NCBI GenBank assembly: GCA_023392135.1
Contig: JAEVZQ010000399.1
Location: forward strand, 1 to 9,503
Length of the DNA stretch: 9,503 nucleotides
Direction: 5' to 3'
DNA from: Pseudomonadota bacterium
Lineage (GTDB): Bacteria > Pseudomonadota > Alphaproteobacteria > Rhizobiales > Hyphomicrobiaceae
Shown: in pieces, positions 1 to 8,631 of the stretch
Position numbering within the stretch: the stretch's first letter is position 1
How the letters are laid out: every line of letters begins with the position of its first letter
The notes under the pieces: generated by a model
Seen by the model: only the letters and a program-made list of their open reading frames with translations
Told to the model about the DNA's origin: nothing
Database searches by the model: none
Made by a program: the position numbers and the translations under genes

Positions 1-492
1 CCGCCTCCCGGGGAAGCCTTGGCCGAATGCCCTGTGGATGAGTTCTCTTGCCTGACTGCGACTTTTGACCAGCCAAACGTTTTCTGAATCGAGTCCAGAG
101 CGAAGCTTGAACATTTTCGGATAGCTGGCCCGTTCGGCCCACGTCAATGCGGCTTCGCGGCTATAAAAGATATGTGTTGGTATTAGTGGTAGGCCGGTTG
201 CCTCAAACAGATACTTCTGACCTACCTTGTCATTAAGATGCCAGCAGGTGGCCGAGTTAGGAAATACAAGCTTCCCCGCTGCCTCGAGAGAACGCGTCAA
301 CTGAGGCGCAAACAGTTTCGCCTTCGGATCAAGCGGTGCCCACCACCACAAAAGACCGTCGCAATAACGCAATTGCTCAATAATGTCAGTGGCGAAGCAG
401 TTGACGCGCTTGTAAGGGACGCCTTGCTTCTCGCAATGGGCAATCCAGATGTCGCTTGGGCTGCCCGGCTGATCATGTATGCCGACTAGCAT
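1..492 (-). CDS. ATP-grasp family protein, N-terminal part (runs off left edge)
   Basis: An open frame starts at ATG 492-490 and runs to the window edge without a stop; 164 residues are visible. The N-terminal 75 or so residues look like a pre-ATP-grasp domain and include a WWW motif at 49-51. From about residue 77 the sequence resembles the start of an ATP-grasp fold: FPNSATCWHLNDK, with K89 as the likely first nucleotide-binding lysine, then the GLPLIPT strand at 100-106. It continues with YPKMFKLRSGLDSENVW (124-140), where K129 and the Gly-rich loop fit the second lysine and the phosphate loop. ATP-grasp enzymes (RimK, D-Ala-D-Ala ligase and relatives) join a carboxylate to an amine or other nucleophile through an acyl phosphate. 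The catalytic C-terminal half is missing, so the substrate cannot be read. It is translated just behind the flippase gene with a good ribosome site. G+C is about 54% by hand count, lower than galE. Family call fairly sure; function unknown. Confidence 0.8.
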   Translation of the reverse strand, partial: MLVGIHDQPGSPSDIWIAHCEKQGVPYKRVNCFATDIIEQLRYCDGLLWWWAPLDPKAKLFAPQLTRSLEAAGKLVFPNSATCWHLNDKVGQKYLFEATGLPLIPTHIFYSREAALTWAERASYPKMFKLRSGLDSENVWLVKSRSQARELIHRAFGQGFPGRR

Positions 493-501
493 GGCTCTAT
501 A

Positions 502-2286
<1,785 letters not shown>

Positions 2287-2323
2287 GCCGCACTTTCACT
2301 GGAGTTGGCGATCATCACCCGCC

Positions 2324-2343
2324 TCCGGTTCCTGCGCACCGGA
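2324..2343 (-). other. Small stem-loop between galE and the flippase gene
   Basis: TCCGGT and ACCGGA form a perfect 6-bp stem around an 8-nt loop in the 93-bp gap between the galE stop and the flippase start. No U-run follows, so it is not an intrinsic terminator. It may be an mRNA processing or stability element, or chance in GC-rich DNA. Confidence 0.25.
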
Positions 2344-2379
2344 CTCGCTCGGGACGTTCCAGTCCAAGTCGAAATGGCC

Positions 2380-3441
2380 CTATGCGCCCGGTACAATTCC
2401 GGAGCTGCGGAACCCGGATCGGGTGCGGGGGGGCGTTCCAAGCTTCTGACACCAGCCCCATGCCGTGCCGATGATCTCGTCGAGATCCGCCAGCCGCGGC
2501 TGCCAGTCCAGCTCGTCCCGTGCCCTGCTCGCGTCGCTGACGAGGGCCGCCGGATCGCCGGGGCGGCGCGGGCCAATTACGGAGGGCACCTCGAGCGCGG
2601 TGATGCGCTCGACGGCAGCGATCACCTCGCGGACGGAATAGCCCTGACCGTGGCCGAGATTGTAGGCGCGGGAGGGCGCGCCGGCCTCCAGGGCCTGCAG
2701 CGCCTTCACGTGCGCGTCGGCCAAGTCGGTGACGTGGATATAGTCGCGGATACAGGTGCCGTCGGGGGTGTCGTAGTCCGTGCCGAAAATGGTGATGTGC
2801 GGACGGCAGCCGGAGGCGGCATCGAGCACCAGCGGGATCAGATGCGTCTCGGGATCGTGGCTCTCGCCGATCTCGCCGTCCGGATCGGCGCCGGCGGCGT
2901 TGAAATAGCGGAGGGCAATGGAGCGCATTCCGTGCGCAGCGCCGAAGTCGTCCAGCATGCGCTCGACCATCAGCTTGGAGGCACCATAAGGATTTATCGG
3001 CTGCTGTGGCGCATCCTCGTCAATGGGAAGCCGGTCGGGCATGCCGTAGGTCGCGCAGGTGCTCGAGAACACGAAGCGGCCGATGCCATGGTCGCGCGCG
3101 GCTTCGATCAGCGCCAGCGAGCCCATGACGTTGTTGCGGTAGTATTTGCCTGGGTTAGTAATGGACTCGCCAACGTAGGCGAATGCCGCGAAATGCATGA
3201 TGGCAATGGGCTGGTGCTGGACGATCACCTCATCGAGGCGGGCCCGGTCGAGAATGTCGCCGCGCTCCAGCGGCCCCCATCGGACGGCCCGCTCATGGCC
3301 ATAGACGAGGCTGTCGTAGGCGACCGGCAGGTAACCGGCCTGCGCCAGCGCCCTGCACGCGTGCGCGCCGATATAGCCGGCGCCGCCGGTGACGAGGACG
3401 GACTTTCGAACAGCCGGTAGCAGCGTCAGCGACACCAGCAT
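2380..3441 (-). CDS. galE: UDP-glucose 4-epimerase GalE
   Basis: A 353-residue extended short-chain dehydrogenase that interconverts UDP-glucose and UDP-galactose using bound NAD, in the cytoplasm. Visible hallmarks: NAD-binding TGGAGYIG (18-25), FSSTCATYG (125-133) with Thr128 at the position of E. coli Ser124, catalytic PYGASK with Tyr152 and Lys156, YFNAAGA (179-185), and the GalE-specific CIRDYIHVTDLADAH (230-244). Length is normal apart from a short extra tail after about residue 334. It would feed UDP-galactose, or by relaxed specificity UDP-GalNAc, to the glycan assembled by the neighbouring genes. The start is uncertain: the strong site GGAGG (3447-3443) lies only 1 nt before ATG 3441 but 7 nt before an in-frame GTG at 3435-3433, which may be the real start (351 residues). 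G+C is high, about 65-75% in sampled lines. Confidence 0.95.
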   Translation of the reverse strand: MLVSLTLLPAVRKSVLVTGGAGYIGAHACRALAQAGYLPVAYDSLVYGHERAVRWGPLERGDILDRARLDEVIVQHQPIAIMHFAAFAYVGESITNPGKYYRNNVMGSLALIEAARDHGIGRFVFSSTCATYGMPDRLPIDEDAPQQPINPYGASKLMVERMLDDFGAAHGMRSIALRYFNAAGADPDGEIGESHDPETHLIPLVLDAASGCRPHITIFGTDYDTPDGTCIRDYIHVTDLADAHVKALQALEAGAPSRAYNLGHGQGYSVREVIAAVERITALEVPSVIGPRRPGDPAALVSDASRARDELDWQPRLADLDEIIGTAWGWCQKLGTPPRTRSGFRSSGIVPGA

Positions 3442-3587
3442 TCCTCCAACGAACGTGTAACGATTGTTTCCATTTTAGCTCCCCTGCCGTTCTGGACCTT
3501 GTGGAGTCCAGCGCCGCGGGCCGCCCAAGCAGGCTGCGAGCGTTGGCTAACGAATGAAAATGCAACGGTGCTCATCTGCGCGTGTAC
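3442..3587. other. Gap between uxs and galE with ribosome site and a small stem-loop
   Basis: This 146-bp gap holds the galE Shine-Dalgarno sequence (GGAGG, 3447-3443) and a 6-bp perfect stem, CTGGAC at 3492-3497 pairing with GTCCAG at 3506-3511, loop 8 nt, without a U-run. A TAAAAT on the minus strand near 3476-3471 could be a -10 box, but no convincing -35 lies 16-18 nt before it. No coding sequence is seen. Confidence 0.35.
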
Positions 3588-4559
3588 TCAATTCACATCG
3601 ACAGCTAGCAGCCGGTCGAAATATGCAATCGTTTCCAGCAGTCCCTCCCGCAGTTGAACTGTCGGCGCCCAACCTAGCCGCTCTTTCGCCAGCGTGATAT
3701 CCGGCTGACGCTGCCTGGGATCATCTTGGGGGAGATCTATGAATTCCAGCTTCGACCGGCTTTTTGTCAGATCTATCACGAGCTCCGCCAACTCGCGGAT
3801 GGTGAACTCGGCAGGGTTGCCGAGATTGACCGGACCGGTGAGGTCCGTGGGGCTTTCCATCAGGCGCACGAACCCGTTGATCATGTCATCGACGTAGCAG
3901 AAGGAGCGAGTCTGGCTGCCATCGCCGTAGATGGTGATAGGCTTGCCTTTGAGCGCCTGCACAATGAAATTCGAGACCACGCGACCATCGTTGGGGTGCA
4001 TTCGGGGCCCGTAGGTATTGAAGATTCGCGCAATCTTGATCTCCAGCCGGTGCTGGCGCCAGTAGTCGAAGAATAGCGTCTCGGCACAGCGTTTGCCCTC
4101 GTCATAGCAGGAGCGCGGGCCGACCGGATTGACATTACCCCAGTAATTCTCGTGTTGTGGGTGTACGGAAGGATCGCCGTAGACTTCACTGGTCGAAGCC
4201 TGAAAGATGCGGCAGCGAAGGCGTTTTGCGAGCCCCAGCATGTTGATGGCCCCATGCACGCTGGTCTTGGTCGTCTGTACGGGATCATGCTGGTAGTGAA
4301 TGGGCGACGCGGGGCAGGCGAAGTTATAGATCTCATCGACCTCGACGTAGAGCGGAAAGGTCACATCGTGGCGCATCAGCTCGAAGCGCGGATGGCTGGT
4401 GAGATGCTCGATGTTGCTCTTCGTGCCGGTGAAGAAATTATCGACGCAGATGACGTCATGACCCGTCGCGAGGAGGTGTTCACAGAGATGGGAGCCGAGA
4501 AAACCGGAACCGCCGGTCACCAGAATGACTTTGCGCTCGCGGCAGCGGATTGCGCTCAT
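3588..4559 (-). CDS. uxs: UDP-glucuronate decarboxylase (UDP-xylose synthase)
   Basis: A 323-residue extended short-chain dehydrogenase that converts UDP-glucuronate to UDP-xylose through an NAD-bound 4-keto intermediate, in the cytoplasm. The sequence follows the UXS family closely: [15 protein letters not shown] from residue 16, Asp40 and Asn41 for NAD ribose binding, NFACPASP (79-86), [10 protein letters not shown] (121-130), catalytic YDEGK with Tyr152 and Lys156, [11 protein letters not shown] (177-187) and [14 protein letters not shown] (212-225). The decarboxylase-typical PASP and YDEGKR motifs separate it from GalE and from dTDP-glucose dehydratase. The start at ATG 4559 is chosen because GGAG lies 7 nt before it; an upstream in-frame TTG at 4583 has no ribosome site. 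It needs UDP-glucuronate from a UDP-glucose dehydrogenase that is not in the window. G+C is near 56% in sampled lines, below galE next door. Confidence 0.95.
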   Translation of the reverse strand: MSAIRCRERKVILVTGGSGFLGSHLCEHLLATGHDVICVDNFFTGTKSNIEHLTSHPRFELMRHDVTFPLYVEVDEIYNFACPASPIHYQHDPVQTTKTSVHGAINMLGLAKRLRCRIFQASTSEVYGDPSVHPQHENYWGNVNPVGPRSCYDEGKRCAETLFFDYWRQHRLEIKIARIFNTYGPRMHPNDGRVVSNFIVQALKGKPITIYGDGSQTRSFCYVDDMINGFVRLMESPTDLTGPVNLGNPAEFTIRELAELVIDLTKSRSKLEFIDLPQDDPRQRQPDITLAKERLGWAPTVQLREGLLETIAYFDRLLAVDVN

Positions 4560-4881
4560 TGGTTCACTCCGGGCGCTTTGCAAGTTCAGGTTGGGCTAGG
4601 TGTCGCGCTGCGGGTTTGTTCAAATTTTTATGTTTTCTGTCGGGGAGAGAGGCGTCGGTGGAATGGCAATAAATGATTGGACCCCCTTTGTAAAATCGGC
4701 ATGCTACCGCACTTCGGGTGACTCGAAATATCGCCCGATTTGAAATTTCTAATTCTCTGGTCGACCGTCACCTCGGTACTGGCCGATGCGCTTACGGTCA
4801 GATCATTTCGGTCGCTCGCGAACTGGAATCCACTCGTTGTGGAAGCAGGAACGAGCAGGTGTTTGGCTTACTGCCCCCGGG
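4560..4881. other. AT-rich non-coding gap with possible stem-loops, likely 5' region of uxs
   Basis: This 322-bp stretch between the sugar transferase and uxs has no convincing gene. Minus-strand RNA could form a 9-bp stem with two G-U pairs at 4858-4830 (11-nt loop), starting 24 nt after the transferase stop, with no U-run. On the plus strand, TCGGGTGA (4714-4721) pairs with TCGCCCGA (4731-4738) around 9 nt and is followed by a T-rich tract, like a terminator facing right, though no plus-strand gene precedes it. G+C falls to about 43% at 4621-4680, where the minus strand is A-rich (AACATAAAAATTTG). A promoter for uxs-galE-flippase is plausible there, but no clear -35/-10 pair can be named. 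Confidence 0.4.
4567..4570 (-). promoter_or_regulatory. Shine-Dalgarno site deciding the uxs start
   Basis: GGAG on the minus strand, 7 nt before ATG 4559. The upstream in-frame TTG (4583) has no such site, so the shorter protein is favoured. Confidence 0.6.
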
Positions 4882-6471
4882 TCACGCCGCGCGACTCCGC
4901 TGTTGAGCCGGCTGCCACGCCGTGGCTTGGGTTGGGTCGATGCGGCAGATGCCGTTGAGAGTCAGGTCTCGCCAGGACCTCTCGATTGCGGCCCGACTGA
5001 TCCGCTCGCCGAAAACCAGCATTGGAACAGTACGAAGCACGATTTCGAGGTCGAGCCTGAGGGAGGCGTTCTGCACGTACCAGACGTCCAGCGCCGCCTT
5101 GTCGAGCGGGGAGATATCTCGACCGCCGATCACCTGTGCCCAGCCGGTAATGCCGGGACGGACCAGGAGACGCAGGGTCGTGTCCGGTGACTGATCGACC
5201 GCGAGCAACGGGCGCGGGCCGATGAATGACATATCGCCGATGAGCACGTGCCAAAGCTGCGGCAACTCGTCGAGCCGCGTGCGCCGGAGGAGCTGCCCAA
5301 CGAGGGACAAGCGCTCCGTATCGGGAATGCGGTTTCCATCTGCATCATGCGATGCGCCCATCGTGCGGAGCTTGACGAGGCGGAACGGCCGGCCCGAGAG
5401 GCCGGGCCGATGCTGGGCGAAGACGACCGGAAAGCCGATATCGATCGCAACGAGAATGGTCGCAAGCGCCATGACTGGGGAGGCAATAACCAGTCCAAAA
5501 AGTGCAGCGGTAATGTCGATCACCCGCTTCAGCCGCCAGTAGGGCCGTGCCGCTATAATCTTGAGCTCGGCGGTATCGAGGACGAAAGCGGATGTTGAGG
5601 ATTTTGCTGAACCGGCAGGGCTCGATGACGACGGAATATGCTTTTCGAACCCCATGGTTTCGGCAAGGTACATGATCGGAATCTGCCCCGCCTGCTCAAC
5701 GTCAAGCAGGGCTTGGCGGGCTGAAGCGGTCAACCTCGAGAATCGTGTGGCAACCACGACTTCGTCCACCGCCACGCCATGCAGCTCAAGGTCCTGCAGC
5801 ACTGATTTCAGCTGCTCGGGAAGGCCCAGCACCGGCTGCTCGAGCACGATGCGGCCGACGTCGCCGTCGCGACGCCCGAGCAGCCCGGCTACGCGCACGC
5901 GGTTTTTCGCGAACTCACCGATCGATAGCAGGTACGCTTCGGTCAAACGGCTGAGGCCGATTATGAGCACCGTCCGGTCCGGACGACCGAATTGCAGCGG
6001 AGTCAATAGCCGCGGCCGCTGGCGAGCTGCATGGCGCAGGCGCAGCAGCACGCGCACTCCAACCAGCGCGAATAGCATGACCAACCCCTGCAGCAGCGGC
6101 ACAGAGCGAGGAATGCCATCCAGGCGATTGTAGGCGAAGCCGAGTGCGGCGCCGCTCACGACGACTAAGACCGTTGCGGCCGAAAGGTGGAGGTAGTCCC
6201 GCATTGTCGTCAGTCGCCAGACAGACCGACCGGCCCCGAATGCAGGCAGCACGACGGCAGCAGCCATGAGGGTCAGCAGAAGATAGGGCAGGAGGTCCCC
6301 AAAACGGGACAGCGCGACGTTGAAATCGTATCGGAGGGCAAAGGCCAACAGTGTGGCCGAAGTCACGAGAAGCAAATCAATCAAAACTAACGAAATGCGG
6401 CGCATGGACACCCCAAAGCAGCGCGAGAAAAGCTGGCCCAAAAACCGGACCGTCAATTCGTCCGCCCTCAT
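4882..6471 (-). CDS. Polyprenyl-phosphate sugar-1-phosphate transferase with FlaA1/CapD-like N-terminal half
   Basis: A predicted 529-residue membrane protein that transfers a sugar-1-phosphate from a UDP-sugar to undecaprenyl phosphate, the first committed step of glycan assembly. Residues about 26-145 give four membrane segments and motifs such as LRYDF (46-50), SVWRL (83-87) and GIPRSVPLLQ (119-128), reminiscent of FlaA1/CapD/PglF proteins. Residues about 165-275 form a Rossmann-like CoA_binding_3 domain (VLIIGLSRL). After a Ser-rich linker (281-294) comes the bacterial sugar transferase domain: YWRLKRVIDI at the membrane entry helix, FRLVKLRTM (363-371), TRLDELPQLWHVL with the catalytic Asp401-Glu402 pair, GDMSFIGPRPL (412-422) and RPGITGWAQV (438-447). 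The start is uncertain: ATG 6471 is used because the sequence from residue 10 resembles FlaA1-type starts; ATG 6405 and ATG 6651 are alternatives, all with weak ribosome sites. The sugar (Glc, Gal or other) cannot be read. Confidence 0.9.
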   Translation of the reverse strand: MRADELTVRFLGQLFSRCFGVSMRRISLVLIDLLLVTSATLLAFALRYDFNVALSRFGDLLPYLLLTLMAAAVVLPAFGAGRSVWRLTTMRDYLHLSAATVLVVVSGAALGFAYNRLDGIPRSVPLLQGLVMLFALVGVRVLLRLRHAARQRPRLLTPLQFGRPDRTVLIIGLSRLTEAYLLSIGEFAKNRVRVAGLLGRRDGDVGRIVLEQPVLGLPEQLKSVLQDLELHGVAVDEVVVATRFSRLTASARQALLDVEQAGQIPIMYLAETMGFEKHIPSSSSPAGSAKSSTSAFVLDTAELKIIAARPYWRLKRVIDITAALFGLVIASPVMALATILVAIDIGFPVVFAQHRPGLSGRPFRLVKLRTMGASHDADGNRIPDTERLSLVGQLLRRTRLDELPQLWHVLIGDMSFIGPRPLLAVDQSPDTTLRLLVRPGITGWAQVIGGRDISPLDKAALDVWYVQNASLRLDLEIVLRTVPMLVFGERISRAAIERSWRDLTLNGICRIDPTQATAWQPAQQRSRAA

Positions 6472-6741
6472 CTTATGCACCCATAGCGTGCAGACAATAG
6501 CGTTCGCAACCTTTTCCCCAGGTCGGTCTGGATGGATCGGTGCACTGCGTGGCAATTGTGCCGCAGGTCGGGGAGCGCTTCGGATGCAGGGCCGGACATC
6601 GGTTTGAAAGAGGCGCTGCTTAGCAACGGCGTCTTGAACGAATGTGCCCATTACGGTGCTGAAAGCCCGCTCTCAGCCTGGGTCGCGAGCCCTGGCGGAC
6701 CTCGTAATTGGGGCATTGACGCTGCGGGAGGAGAGGCACCG
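6472..6741. other. Gap between ligase and sugar transferase genes, with a stem-loop
   Basis: This 270-bp gap is open in the transferase frame up to ATG 6651, but the extra residues (Pro- and Arg-rich, no membrane segment) do not look like the family. It holds an 8-bp stem with one G-U pair and a CGGG tetraloop at 6677-6658 on the minus strand, 65 nt past the ligase stop, followed by no U-run. No clear promoter is seen. Confidence 0.35.
6658..6677 (-). other. Stem-loop downstream of the ligase-like gene
   Basis: Minus-strand RNA GCUGAGAG-CGGG-CUUUCAGC forms an 8-bp stem (one G-U). With no U-tract it would not end transcription by itself; it could protect the upstream mRNA 3' end or serve a Rho-dependent stop. 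Confidence 0.3.
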
Positions 6742-8415
6742 CTATTTCGGCGGCGTGCGCCAGGCCTCCGGCCACTCGATATCAGACCAATTCTGATTGC
6801 ACTGCTGGATCGATGGTGCCGCGTTGGAATTAAGATGAAGTCTGGGAGAGGGGGTTTTTCTGCTTGGGCGCGGGCGGGTGGTAGCAGCGGGCTCCGGATC
6901 GTCTGGCGGATCGAAGAGCAATGCGGCAGTGAATGCAAAGAATGCCATCAGCGACGCCGTGCGCAACGGGTAGTCGACAAGTGAATGGACCGATAGGAGC
7001 ACGAGCACAATACTCGCAGCGCGGGAGAGCAGCAGGTCGATCTCGCCGCCCGGCTCCGAAACGGCGCGCCATAGCACCATGGTGCGCCGAATCAACCATA
7101 TCAGAAACACACCCATCATAAGCAGGGCGGGAGCACCTGCTTCGAGCCAGACTTCGAGAATATCATTGTGGGCGCGGTTCGCATAAGCTCGGTGAGCATC
7201 CTGCACGTTTTCGAATACCTGGTAAACAGGAACGAAAGTCCCAACTCCAGAGCCGAATGGCATGTACGACCAGGCCGCCTCGATGGTGGTCAGGGCAAAG
7301 GGAATGCGCGCATCTGCGAGCGGGTCGGCGCCGAAACGATCGAGTACCCGGTAGAGAGAGAATTGGAGGCCCAGGACGACGGCCAGTCCAATCGCGCCGC
7401 CAAGGATGCGGCCCAGCGCCAGTCCTGTCCCGCCATCCCTGTTGCGCAGGGCCAGAGCCCAGATGCCAAGCAGTCCAAGAATGGTCAGCGCAAGTCCTGC
7501 ACGGGAGCGCGCCATCATCTGCCCAGCGATCAATATCACCATGACGGCGAGGCCGGCAAAAAGCGCGAGGGTGAGAGGAGTATCATGCGCCATGCGCGAG
7601 GTTGGCCACGGGAGTCGCCCAGCAATGTGCACGGTCCAGGCCGCGGCAAACAGGATGAGGCTGTAGAGCAGCGCTGCGAAATGATTGCGGTTGGCGAAAA
7701 AGCCGACAGCCTCGGTCACATTCGTGAATGAAAAGAAACGCAGCGGACTGCCGGGACCTTGCGCAATCTGCAGCAGTCCCAGAAACACGCTGAAAACCCC
7801 AACTCCCAACGCGACGAGACTCAAGAACCGCCGCTCGCGACGCCGGAGCTGGATGGTTGCCAGAAAAATGCCGAGCGGCACAATGAGTGAGACGAGACCG
7901 AGCCAAGTTGCATGCGGGGCTACGCTCACCGCCCACCAGGGTAGTGGGCGACCGATGAGCGAATAGGATTCGGCGATGAGCTCGTGCCCTGGCAGCGCAC
8001 TCAGAAGGATCGGCGGCAGTGGCACGAGTTGAAGGATGGGGATAAGCGCGAAAGTAGCGCAGAACGCCAGCCCGCCGCGAAGTCTCGCTGCGGCTCCGTA
8101 GCAATGGAAGCTCCAGATGGCCAACAACAAGACCGGGATCGCGAGGAGCTGCAGTATGGCATCGGACAGAAAACCGCTGCGCGTCCCGCCGCCCAGAACG
8201 ATGCTGGCAACCAGCGTGATGCCACAAAGGGATGCAAGCTTCGCGGAGCGTTGCGACGCCTCCTGCCTAGTAAGCTCACACTGTCCCGTTTCGACGGGGG
8301 GCAGGGGAACGCTTTCAGCTCGATGCAAGTCCTGATAAGCACGAGCCCTTTTTTTGCGAGCAGCAGAAATCGTTTCTCTGGTACCCTGGAAGCTATGGAT
8401 ATTGGCCCCCCTCAT
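6742..8415 (-). CDS. O-antigen ligase/polymerase family (Wzy_C) membrane protein
   Basis: A 557-residue polytopic protein of the O-antigen ligase/Wzy superfamily, expected to join lipid-linked glycans to an acceptor, or polymerise them, on the periplasmic face of the inner membrane. A basic cytoplasmic N-terminus of about 60 residues precedes about a dozen hydrophobic segments from 62 to 501. Family-like stretches are FFANRNHFAALL (239-250), MMARSRAGLAL (300-310), PFGSGVGTF (386-394), and RAHNDILEVWLEAG (414-427) in the large periplasmic loop with the His that the family needs, then VHSLVDYPLRTASL (476-489). After the last membrane helix a Pro- and Arg-rich tail of about 55 residues ends in SDIEWPEAWRTPPK. 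Start: ATG 8415 is chosen, without a good ribosome site; TTG 8460 and GTG 8421 are in frame. It is cut off from the gene before it by two terminators. Ligase and polymerase cannot be told apart from sequence alone. Confidence 0.85.
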   Translation of the reverse strand: MRGANIHSFQGTRETISAARKKRARAYQDLHRAESVPLPPVETGQCELTRQEASQRSAKLASLCGITLVASIVLGGGTRSGFLSDAILQLLAIPVLLLAIWSFHCYGAAARLRGGLAFCATFALIPILQLVPLPPILLSALPGHELIAESYSLIGRPLPWWAVSVAPHATWLGLVSLIVPLGIFLATIQLRRRERRFLSLVALGVGVFSVFLGLLQIAQGPGSPLRFFSFTNVTEAVGFFANRNHFAALLYSLILFAAAWTVHIAGRLPWPTSRMAHDTPLTLALFAGLAVMVILIAGQMMARSRAGLALTILGLLGIWALALRNRDGGTGLALGRILGGAIGLAVVLGLQFSLYRVLDRFGADPLADARIPFALTTIEAAWSYMPFGSGVGTFVPVYQVFENVQDAHRAYANRAHNDILEVWLEAGAPALLMMGVFLIWLIRRTMVLWRAVSEPGGEIDLLLSRAASIVLVLLSVHSLVDYPLRTASLMAFFAFTAALLFDPPDDPEPAATTRPRPSRKTPSPRLHLNSNAAPSIQQCNQNWSDIEWPEAWRTPPK

Positions 8416-8476
8416 GAACACACTACTGCTCCGGTCATGAACTGAGTATCTTTCGGGCAAGTTATCTGGTTGCTAG

Positions 8477-8516
8477 TAAAACGAAAATGGCAATGCAGAG
8501 AGGAGGCATCGCCATT
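8477..8516 (-). terminator. Second intrinsic terminator (or leader attenuator) before the ligase-like gene
   Basis: On the minus strand AATGGCGATGC (8516-8506) pairs with GCATTGCCATT (8496-8486) over 11 bp with a single G-U pair and a 9-nt loop. The stem is followed by TTCGTTTT, so the U-rich stretch including the stem end is UUUUCGUUUU. It lies 116 nt past the stop of the FecR-like gene and 61 nt before the ligase ATG (8415). It may be a backup to the terminator at 8629-8596 or a leader attenuator. Confidence 0.65.
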
Positions 8517-8595
8517 GGTCCGGAGAGATTCGATGAGCCTGCCCCGCAGCTCCAGTCCCGGACAGAAGGATCTCTGGCGGGCTGCAACTCATTTC

Positions 8596-8629
8596 AAAAA
8601 AAAGCAATGGGACCCAGCCCGGTTCCATT
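8596..8629 (-). terminator. Intrinsic terminator of the FecR-like gene
   Basis: Two bases after the stop codon, minus-strand AATGG-A-ACC (8629-8621) pairs with GGT-C-CCATT (8614-8606) around the loop GGGCTG: eight base pairs with one A-C mismatch. Two bases later comes an unbroken run of eight T (8603-8596). This is a textbook Rho-independent terminator layout. Confidence 0.8.
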
Positions 8630-8631
8630 AT

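Noticed and set aside
238..489. Plus-strand open frame of 83 codons at the left end
   Set aside because: It overlaps the minus-strand ATP-grasp gene, which has a ribosome site and family motifs. The plus-strand product is unlike any protein.
3428..3473. Possible 15-codon upstream ORF (METIV...) overlapping the galE start
   Set aside because: Very short, no ribosome site seen before its ATG, and no amino-acid run typical of an attenuator leader peptide.
5561..6133. Plus-strand open frame of 190 codons opposite the sugar transferase
   Set aside because: Ser/Arg/Thr-rich translation without any domain, wholly inside the transferase gene; a shadow frame.
6472..6651. Longer sugar transferase start at ATG 6651
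   Set aside because: It adds 60 Pro- and Arg-rich residues unlike the family and has no ribosome site.
8349..8355. Run of seven A (minus strand) in the N-terminal part of the ligase-like gene as a phase-variation tract
   Set aside because: Seven is short for slippage-driven switching and it encodes Lys-Lys-Arg in an ordinary basic region; no sign of an alternative frame.
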